Source: an uncultured Aquimarina sp. (GTDB lineage Bacteria > Bacteroidota > Bacteroidia > Flavobacteriales > Flavobacteriaceae). Taken from it: a DNA stretch of 64,000 nucleotides. Below are positions 58,091 to 64,000 of this stretch, piece after piece (the stretch's first letter is position 1; every line of letters starts with the position of its first letter). A program made the translations under genes and the position numbers. The stretch covers positions 124,001-188,000 of the forward strand of contig NZ_CANMED010000005.1 of assembly GCF_947496855.1 (NCBI RefSeq), given 5' to 3'. The notes under the pieces are model-generated. The model was given only the letters and a program-made list of their open reading frames with translations, was not told the origin of the DNA and made no database searches.

Positions 58091-58414
58091 ATGGGTATTA
58101 CCAAAACTCAAATTTTTGATCAAAGACAGAATGAGCTCGCTCAGCTCTTTAAAATACTAGGTCACCCTGCACGCATTGCTATACTGCAATATATAAGTAA
58201 ACAAGATGCTTGTATATGTAATGACCTAGTAGAAGAAATTGGACTAGCGCAGGCTACCATATCTCAACATCTTAAAGAATTAAAAAGTATAGGATTATTA
58301 AAGGGAGAGATCGAAGGAAAAAGCATGTGCTACTGTATCAATATTGACAAATGGAACGAATTACAACAAAACCTAAACTCATTTTTTAACACAACAAAAC
58401 AAAATTGTTGTTAG
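58091..58414 (+). CDS. arsR: ArsR-family transcriptional repressor
   Basis: 107 residues. Winged helix-turn-helix with LAQLFKILGHPARIAILQYISKQDACICNDLVEEIGLAQATISQHLKELKSIGLL (about 16-70). The Cys-Ile-Cys pair (41 and 43) at the start of the DNA-binding helix matches the metalloid-binding site of arsenic-type ArsR proteins, and two further Cys are near the C-terminus. It would repress its own operon until arsenite or a similar ligand binds. It is followed by DUF6428, GNAT and arsC-like genes on the same strand. Confidence 0.87.
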   Translation: MGITKTQIFDQRQNELAQLFKILGHPARIAILQYISKQDACICNDLVEEIGLAQATISQHLKELKSIGLLKGEIEGKSMCYCINIDKWNELQQNLNSFFNTTKQNCC

Positions 58415-58448
58415 AACCAACAAGGAATTAATTCTAAAAACAAACGTT

Positions 58449-58934
58449 ATGAATACATCAGAATTTATCTCAATACTAGGAGAACATCAAGATAAATCAT
58501 TACTCTTTGAGTATGCTCCCGGAATGCTAGTCGGTGCTAATTATCATATCACGGAAGTCAAACATATCTCTATTGATTCAGTAGATTGTGGAGCAGGAAC
58601 AGACTCCTGGAAAGAAACGATTATTCAATTATGGGAAAGCCCAAGCGAACTAGGGAAACGAGACTACCTAAATACCTATAAAGCCTTGGGCATCCTTCGT
58701 AAAGTTGGAAAAATGAAGGCATATGAAATGGATGCACCAGTAAAAATCGAATATGGAAATGCTATGTTTCACACAGCTCATTTACATGTTACCGGTTTTA
58801 CAATTAATGAAGGACAACTGATCATAAAACTAGCGGTTCAACCAACAGATTGTAAAGCCAAAGAAACCTGTGGTGTTCCAGAACAATCTGCTGTAGCAGC
58901 TAATTCTTGTGCTCCAGGAAGCGGGTGTTGTTAA
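58449..58934 (+). CDS. DUF6428-family protein with Cys-rich tail
   Basis: 161 residues. The body (about 1-130) fits the DUF6428 proteins that are encoded next to arsR in Bacteroidota (MNTSEFISILGEH...YAPGMLVGANYHITEVKH). The last ~30 residues contain five Cys (TDCKAKETCG...NSCAPGSGCC), a likely metal- or metalloid-binding tail. It has no signal peptide. The function is not established. It is 34 nt after arsR, and the GNAT gene begins right after its stop, so they are cotranscribed. Confidence 0.75.
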   Translation: MNTSEFISILGEHQDKSLLFEYAPGMLVGANYHITEVKHISIDSVDCGAGTDSWKETIIQLWESPSELGKRDYLNTYKALGILRKVGKMKAYEMDAPVKIEYGNAMFHTAHLHVTGFTINEGQLIIKLAVQPTDCKAKETCGVPEQSAVAANSCAPGSGCC

Positions 58935-59432
58935 ATGAATCCTGAAACTACAATACAACATTTTAATCAACCAGATTGGTCACATATTTCGCGAATCTAC
59001 AAAGAAGGAATTACTACAGGCATGGCAACTTTTGAAACCCAAGTGCCTGATTGGAGTCAATGGGATCAGACTCATATTAGATCTTGCAGATTAAAAGCAA
59101 TTATAAATGATGAGATTGTCGGTTGGGCAGCTTTAACGAGTACTTCTAAGAGGAATGTATATAAAGGCGTTGCAGAAGTTAGTATTTACATAACATCAAA
59201 ATGTCGAAATTTAGGTGTAGGAAAACTACTTTTAGCAAAACTTATTGAGGAAAGTGAGCAAGAAGGATTCTGGACATTGCAAGCAGGTATTTTTAGTAAT
59301 AATACCGCTAGCATCAAATTACATACCTCTTTAGGATTCAGAATTATTGGATATCGGGAAAAAATAGGCAAGCTAAAAACAGTCTGGTATGACAATACAA
59401 TTTTAGAACGAAGAAGTAAAAAAATAATATAA
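58935..59432 (+). CDS. GNAT N-acetyltransferase, ArsN/Pat-like
   Basis: 165 residues. It has the GNAT core: IIGWAAL-like beta strand, VAEVSIYITSKCRNLGVGKLLLAKLIEE (about 76-103, acetyl-CoA loop Q/RxxGxG form RNLGVG) and the ending FWTLQAGIFSNNTASIKLHTSLGFRIIG. Proteins of this type beside arsR are phosphinothricin-acetyltransferase-like and have been linked to arsenic metabolite resistance (ArsN). The start is the base after the DUF6428 stop. Acetyl acceptor not known. Confidence 0.82.
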   Translation: MNPETTIQHFNQPDWSHISRIYKEGITTGMATFETQVPDWSQWDQTHIRSCRLKAIINDEIVGWAALTSTSKRNVYKGVAEVSIYITSKCRNLGVGKLLLAKLIEESEQEGFWTLQAGIFSNNTASIKLHTSLGFRIIGYREKIGKLKTVWYDNTILERRSKKII

Positions 59433-59450
59433 CCACAAAACATTACGAAA

Positions 59451-59873
59451 ATGAACATTTTAGTACTATGCACAGGAAACTCTTGCAGAAGTCAAATGGC
59501 AGAAGGCTATTTAAAGGATTTTGCCAAAAACAATGCAACCATTTATAGTGCAGGAGTAGAAACTCATGGAGTAAACCCAAGAGCCATTGCAATTATGAAA
59601 GAAGATGGAATTGATATTTCTAACCATACATCTAACAATCTTGAAGAATATTTGAATATAAACTTTGATTATATTCTAACGGTTTGCGATAACGCAAAAG
59701 AAAGATGTCCTTTCTTTCCGGGTAAAGCAGAACGTTTACACTTCAACTTTTTTGACCCTTCAAAAGTTAAAGGAACAGAAGAAGAAATTCATACTGCTTT
59801 TACTAAAACAAGGAATCAAATAAAAGAGTATTGTAATAAATTCGTAAATAACAGTATTATGAAAACTACTTAG
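59451..59873 (+). CDS. arsC: Arsenate reductase, low-molecular-weight phosphatase type
   Basis: 140 residues. CTGNSCR (7-13) is the CX5R phosphatase loop, and VCDNAKERCPFFPG supplies Cys79 and Cys86, the triad used by thioredoxin-coupled arsenate reductases. FFDPSKVKGTEEE corresponds to the general acid loop (Asp). The enzyme would reduce arsenate to arsenite. It is 18 nt downstream of the GNAT gene. The expected arsenite exporter (ACR3/ArsB) is absent: next comes a convergent MscS channel. A role as a protein-tyrosine phosphatase is the alternative. Confidence 0.85.
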   Translation: MNILVLCTGNSCRSQMAEGYLKDFAKNNATIYSAGVETHGVNPRAIAIMKEDGIDISNHTSNNLEEYLNINFDYILTVCDNAKERCPFFPGKAERLHFNFFDPSKVKGTEEEIHTAFTKTRNQIKEYCNKFVNNSIMKTT

Positions 59874-59892
59874 TTTTTTTCAATTCCAAGAC

Positions 59893-61104
59893 TTATTTTT
59901 CGATTTTAAACCCTGGTTTAGTATAATTTTCCGGAATATTTGATGGAGGAACAGCAAGTGTGTTCCCGTCTCTAACCGCTTGATAATGCGGAGATAAAAT
60001 TTCTATACCTGCTTGATGTAACTCATTTTTAATGTTTTCATGCAATATCGAATAAATAACTGCTGATTTTTCAGGATTTTTAGTGTATACATTCAGCTCA
60101 TAGTTCACATAAAAATCATCTAAACTTTTAATTAAAACAAAGGGTACAGGCTGAGCTAATATTTGGTCTGTATTCTTTGCTCCTTGTTTTAAAGCTTCTA
60201 TTACTGCATTACTAGATACATCGTATCCAATCGTGACCGAAGTATGTAAAATAACACCTACATCCTCAGAAGCATTCTTGGTAAAATTAATAATATGATT
60301 CCCTAAAATTGAAGAATTAGGGATTGTAACATCTAAATTCTTAATCGTTCGGATTCTAGTCACCAATAAACTTCTCTCAGTAACATCTCCTATAGTGTTA
60401 CCTATCTCTACTCTATCACCTACCTTGAATGGTCTCATATAAGTAATCACTACACCTGCAACAATATTGGATATTGCAGAAGTAGAACCCAAAGAGAATA
60501 AAATACCAAAGAAAATTGATAATCCCTTAAAAGCTGGAGAATCAGAACCTGGGATATAAGGAAAAACGATAATAAGGGCAAAAGCAATAATGAATACCCG
60601 TAATAAATTAAAAGTAGGTCTGGCCCAATCCGCATGAAAACCGTCTAATCTAACTGCTTCTTTTTCAAGTTCTGTAGTAACATATTTCAAAAACCTAATA
60701 AGATATTTAGTTACAAAAAAGATAACAATAATAAAAAACAAGTTAGGTATGAAACCAATCAAACCTTCATATAAAAAAAGTAAGGGTTTCTTTATATACC
60801 CTAAAACAACATCAGCATATTCTTTTGTTTGAGGCACTAGGCTAAACAGGAAAGGAAGATAGAAAACCAAAAAAATGATGATAGTAGTAATCTTTAATAA
60901 ACGTATTACAAATGAGAGAATATGTCTCTCTCTTCTAGGGGTAATAAACCTGAAAAGTTGAGAAAACTTTGTTCTCCTAAAGAAAATATTATTCTCTAAT
61001 TTGCTTATTTTACTCTGTAACCATTTAAAAAGCTTTTTATTAAGAAATAGAAATAATATTATGCCTAATAAGGCAATAGAAAAATAGATATATTGTATCA
61101 CCAC
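59893..61104 (-). CDS. Small-conductance mechanosensitive channel (MscS family)
   Basis: 403 residues. N-terminal transmembrane helices (about 3-22, 73-95, 120-137, 165-188) are followed by the pore-lining helix and conserved MscS region PAFKGLSIFFGILFSLGSTSAISNIVAGVVITYMRPFKVGDRVEIGNTIGDVTERSLLVTRI, with the conserved beta domain. The C-terminal soluble vestibule reaches about 390. MscS opens at high turgor to release solutes. It has one more helix pair than the minimal E. coli MscS. The gene is alone on its strand and convergent to the arsenic-like genes. Confidence 0.9.
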   Translation of the reverse strand: MVIQYIYFSIALLGIILFLFLNKKLFKWLQSKISKLENNIFFRRTKFSQLFRFITPRRERHILSFVIRLLKITTIIIFLVFYLPFLFSLVPQTKEYADVVLGYIKKPLLFLYEGLIGFIPNLFFIIVIFFVTKYLIRFLKYVTTELEKEAVRLDGFHADWARPTFNLLRVFIIAFALIIVFPYIPGSDSPAFKGLSIFFGILFSLGSTSAISNIVAGVVITYMRPFKVGDRVEIGNTIGDVTERSLLVTRIRTIKNLDVTIPNSSILGNHIINFTKNASEDVGVILHTSVTIGYDVSSNAVIEALKQGAKNTDQILAQPVPFVLIKSLDDFYVNYELNVYTKNPEKSAVIYSILHENIKNELHQAGIEILSPHYQAVRDGNTLAVPPSNIPENYTKPGFKIEK

Positions 61105-61216
61105 AGTTAGATAGTTTAATCCTCAAATTAGGAAAATATATCAGTATTTAAAAAAAATAAAAGAGAAAAAAAAGGGAATATTACGATTAACTACACAAAA
61201 AAACTATCAATTACAT

Positions 61217-63025
61217 CTACTTATCACCATTCTTAAAGTACTTCTGCTCTAATTCAGCCTGAAACTCTTCCATAACAGGTTTTACCGTACTATCAGGAAG
61301 ATCTGCTATACGAATATACATCAAACCATCTACGGCGTTATTAAATAATGGATCCACATTAAATGCCACCACTTTTGCATTTTGCTTGATATATTTCTTT
61401 ATTAAAACAGGTATGCGAAGGCTTCCTGGTTCGATTTCATCAATAATCTTATCGAATTTGTTGAGATCACTCCTACTCTCATCAAACACAAAGTCTTTAT
61501 CAGCATCTTTAAGTTTTACCTTGAACTCCTTTTTCGGTCTAACATATTGGGCCACATATGGGTCATAATAATGAGACTTCATAAACTCAATCATCAATGA
61601 TTTGGAGAAATTACTAAACTTATTGCTAATACTTACTCCGCCAATTAAATATTTATGATCAGGAAAACGGAGTGTACAATGTACAATCCCTTTCCAAAGT
61701 AAAAACAATGGCATAGGGCGTTGCTGATATTCTTTAATAATAAAAGCCCTACCCATCTCAATTGACTCACTCATCATTTTATGAAGTTCAGGTTCGAACC
61801 TAAATAGATCTTGTAAGTAAAACCCATCAATACCAAAATTAGTATAGATTTCATTACCCATCCCCATACGATAAGCACCTGCTATCTTCTTTTCTCCCAT
61901 ATCCCACAAAAACATATGATGATAATAATCATCAAATGGATCTAAATCGATAGATTGATTCGTTCCTTCTCCAATTTCCCGAAAAGTAATCTCTCGTAAT
62001 CGACCTATTTCATGAACTATATTAGGAATACATTCTTTTTTAGCCAGAAAAACTTCGTAGTTTTTACTAGTTAATAAACGCTTATCATTTTCACGGCAAT
62101 ATTCTAGTTCCAGCTCTATAGAATTAATACTTCCTCCAGAGGCAATTTCTTTGGGAAACTTAGGAAGTTTTAAGTTCTGTGGGATAGATTCCATCAAAGT
62201 TTTTTTCTCATAAGGATTTGCTAACATATATGTTTTCTTCCTTAAAAAGTTTGTGAAATCTTCTAAATTACCATATTCTTCTTGATCCTTAACAGAAACA
62301 GGATTACCTATTCTCACTTTAATTACTCTATTTTCTTGTGAAAAAACTTCACTTGGTAATTTCGCAGTTCTCAAGGTGTCATTTATGGATGCTAGTTTAT
62401 AAAACAACCTACTATTTCTTGCGTGAAAATATATTGGTATAACAGGAACCTTAGCTTTTTTTACCAATCGCATCGCTCCAGGTTCCCAAGGCTTATCTAC
62501 AATGTTTTTGCCATCTTTATGCGTAGACACTTCACCTGCAGGGAAAATCCCTAAAGGCATCCCTTCTTTAAGATGCGTAATTGCTTCTCTAATTCCTTTA
62601 AGACTAGATTTAGCCTCCTTTCTTTTTTCAAAAGGATTAACGGGCATAATGTACGGCTTCAAAGGAGTGAAATTATGTAAAAGAAAGTTCGCTATTATCT
62701 TATAATCAGAACGATGTTCAAACATCAATTTAAGCAACAAAATTCCATCAAGCCCGCCAAGCGGATGATTAGATAATGTAATAAAAGCGCCATTTTTAGG
62801 GAGTCTTTTAAGATCCTCTGGTGGAATCTCGAAAGTAACTCCATACAAATCTAACACGCTATTTACAAAGTCTTTACCTTCTAAATGGCTAATACTATCA
62901 TACTGCCGATTAATCTTCGATAACCTAGTGATTTTAAGGATCATCCAGCCAACAAAAGTGCCAATAAAGCCAAGTTTATCTAATTTAAGCCCTTTGGCTA
63001 CTTCTTTTGAGGTGACTACCGCCAT
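61217..63025 (-). CDS. olsF: OlsF-type bifunctional acyltransferase (ornithine/amino lipid synthesis)
   Basis: 602 residues. The N-terminal half (about 1-280) is a PlsC-type O-acyltransferase, with SNHPLGGLDGI (His87, Asp93, HX5D variant) and GIFPAGEVSTH. The C-terminal half (about 320-520) is a GNAT-like N-acyltransferase, with EIGRLREITFREIGEG and AGAYRMGMG. This OlsA-like plus OlsB-like fusion order is that of OlsF, described from Serratia and Flavobacterium johnsoniae, which makes ornithine lipid from ornithine and acyl donors. Bacteroidota also make glycine lipids by related enzymes. The membrane side is cytoplasmic. Good TATATTTG -7 box lies upstream. Exact head group is unproven. Confidence 0.82.
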   Translation of the reverse strand: MAVVTSKEVAKGLKLDKLGFIGTFVGWMILKITRLSKINRQYDSISHLEGKDFVNSVLDLYGVTFEIPPEDLKRLPKNGAFITLSNHPLGGLDGILLLKLMFEHRSDYKIIANFLLHNFTPLKPYIMPVNPFEKRKEAKSSLKGIREAITHLKEGMPLGIFPAGEVSTHKDGKNIVDKPWEPGAMRLVKKAKVPVIPIYFHARNSRLFYKLASINDTLRTAKLPSEVFSQENRVIKVRIGNPVSVKDQEEYGNLEDFTNFLRKKTYMLANPYEKKTLMESIPQNLKLPKFPKEIASGGSINSIELELEYCRENDKRLLTSKNYEVFLAKKECIPNIVHEIGRLREITFREIGEGTNQSIDLDPFDDYYHHMFLWDMGEKKIAGAYRMGMGNEIYTNFGIDGFYLQDLFRFEPELHKMMSESIEMGRAFIIKEYQQRPMPLFLLWKGIVHCTLRFPDHKYLIGGVSISNKFSNFSKSLMIEFMKSHYYDPYVAQYVRPKKEFKVKLKDADKDFVFDESRSDLNKFDKIIDEIEPGSLRIPVLIKKYIKQNAKVVAFNVDPLFNNAVDGLMYIRIADLPDSTVKPVMEEFQAELEQKYFKNGDK

Positions 63026-63047
63026 TAAATACGTTTTGTGCTAACTA

Positions 63048-63055
63048 CAAATATA
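63048..63055 (-). promoter_or_regulatory. -7 promoter box for olsF
   Basis: On the minus strand TATATTTG matches TAnnTTTG and lies 22 nt upstream of the olsF start. No clear -33 TTG is found. Confidence 0.4.
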
Positions 63056-63078
63056 ACAAAATCATTCAATAGGACATC

Positions 63079-64000
63079 TTACTGTTTTGCAATCATTTGA
63101 TAGGTTTCTTTTGTACTTTGTTTAAGCAAAATATCCTTGTTTTCTTCTAAAGAATGTATTGCTTCCTCATCAAAGTGTCTAATCGTGTATAAGGAGACAT
63201 TTTCTTCATATACAACGCTGAATTTTGCTTTTAAATGTGACAATAGTTTTTCGAAATTATTAAATTTATCATCTAGGCATACAGAAAAGCTTATTGCCGA
63301 ATTCTGGATAAGATCTACTTTTAATTGATAGGCGTGGAAGAGGCTAAAAATTTCACTAATATTATCTTCTACAATGAAAGAAAAATCTAGTGAAGAAAGT
63401 GATAATAATATTTGATCTTTCTTTACAATAAAACAAGGTATGTGGGGGACCAATCTTAGCCCTTTTTTAACAGAAGTGCCATCATCTAATGGATTAATAA
63501 ATGATTTAACATAAAGAGGAATCTCTTTTCGTTGTAATGGTTGTAAGGTTTTTGGGTGAATAACTGAAGCTCCATAAAAAGCCAATTCTATGGCTTCTTC
63601 ATAAGAGATTTGTGAAAGTAACTTAGTATTCTCAAAAACTCTTGGATCTCCATTAAGTACTCCGGGAACATCTTTCCAGATAGATACACTATTAGCATTT
63701 GTACAATATGCAAAAATCCCAGCGCTGTAATCACTACCTTCTCTACCTAATGTAGTTGTAAAATTATTTGCATCGGATGCAATAAAACCTTGCGTAATTG
63801 TCAATCCTTTTTTATCTACCTTTTCCGTAATATTTTGTTGAGTCATCTCCCAGTTAACTGCTGCATCTCGATAGATATCATCTGTCTTAATAACCTCTCT
63901 GGCATCTAACCAATTATTAGTATATCCTGCTAATGACAGATACTCACTAACTACTGTTGTAGCAATTAATTCTCCGTAGCAAACTATTTGATCATATACG
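63079..64000 (-). CDS. Aspartate kinase, C-terminal part (cut by window end)
   Basis: The frame runs beyond 64000, so only the C-terminal ~306 residues are here; the ATG at 63846 is internal. The visible kinase part has TTLGREGSDYSAGIFAY and VWKDVPG-type signature (SIWKDVPGVLNGDPRVF), the usual end of the catalytic domain, then IPLYVKSFINPLDDGTSV and a C-terminal half with two ACT-like regulatory stretches (ISLSSLDFSFIVEDN..., NSAISFSVCLDD...). It catalyses the first step of the Lys/Met/Thr pathway. It ends in a stop and is not fused to homoserine dehydrogenase. The gene is 53 nt upstream of olsF on the same strand. Confidence 0.93.
   Translation of the reverse strand, partial: VYDQIVCYGELIATTVVSEYLSLAGYTNNWLDAREVIKTDDIYRDAAVNWEMTQQNITEKVDKKGLTITQGFIASDANNFTTTLGREGSDYSAGIFAYCTNANSVSIWKDVPGVLNGDPRVFENTKLLSQISYEEAIELAFYGASVIHPKTLQPLQRKEIPLYVKSFINPLDDGTSVKKGLRLVPHIPCFIVKKDQILLSLSSLDFSFIVEDNISEIFSLFHAYQLKVDLIQNSAISFSVCLDDKFNNFEKLLSHLKAKFSVVYEENVSLYTIRHFDEEAIHSLEENKDILLKQSTKETYQMIAKQ

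Overview
The window is AT-rich DNA from a Bacteroidota bacterium, almost certainly a marine member of the Flavobacteriaceae (Aquimarina-like, but the genus cannot be fixed from the sequence). The support is: many proteins ending in type IX secretion (T9SS) sorting domains of both type A and type B, a PorP/SprF protein, TAnnTTTG-type -7 promoter boxes, an OlsF-type aminolipid synthase, and the flavobacterial gene order serS-TPR-DUF4286-rsmA-mgtE.

Region 1 (248-19447, all minus strand) is the accessory highlight. It holds seven consecutive genes for large secreted multidomain enzymes. The N-terminal catalytic parts differ: two heparin-lyase-I-like jelly rolls, a DUF5060-type glycosidase, a BNR_4 beta-propeller resembling ulvan lyases, two PL14-like lyases, and a GH5 cellulase fused to a parallel beta-helix. 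The C-terminal halves are shared: one or two Ig-like domains, then a Cys-bounded module of about 127 residues that I cannot assign to a family (called module X here), then a T9SS type A sorting domain. No SusC/SusD pair, sulfatase or sugar transporter is present. The enzyme set would suit a uronate-rich, cellulose-containing wall such as that of green seaweeds (ulvan, glucuronan, cellulose); this is inference.

Region 2 (20462-30395, minus strand) encodes a PorP/SprF protein directly downstream of a 2391-residue surface protein with two BspA-type leucine-rich-repeat arrays, nine C-terminal ~99-residue repeats (four nearly identical, 297-bp period) and a type B sorting domain. Upstream lies a membrane-anchored TPR/AraC-type regulator. 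A good Bacteroidota promoter precedes the surface-protein gene.

Region 3 (30865-48169, mainly plus strand) is housekeeping: isocitrate dehydrogenase, tRNA-Leu(CAA), prs, rplY, pth, ribF overlapping an HTTM-domain gene and a TPR histidine kinase, a decayed M23 peptidase, serS, a TPR protein, DUF4286, rsmA and mgtE. An odd structured intergenic element lies just before pth.

Region 4 (48220-64000) is mixed: a possible bacteriocin-like small ORF, a thioesterase, a cupin, a Tat-type oxidoreductase, a lipoprotein, a coupled membrane protein/GH19 lysozyme pair, a 2-hydroxyacid dehydrogenase with an HD-type protein, a membrane-anchored LuxR-type regulator, small membrane and DUF proteins, an arsenic-response-like cluster (arsR, DUF6428, GNAT, arsC-like phosphatase) without an efflux pump, an MscS channel, OlsF and the C-terminal part of an aspartate kinase cut by the window edge.
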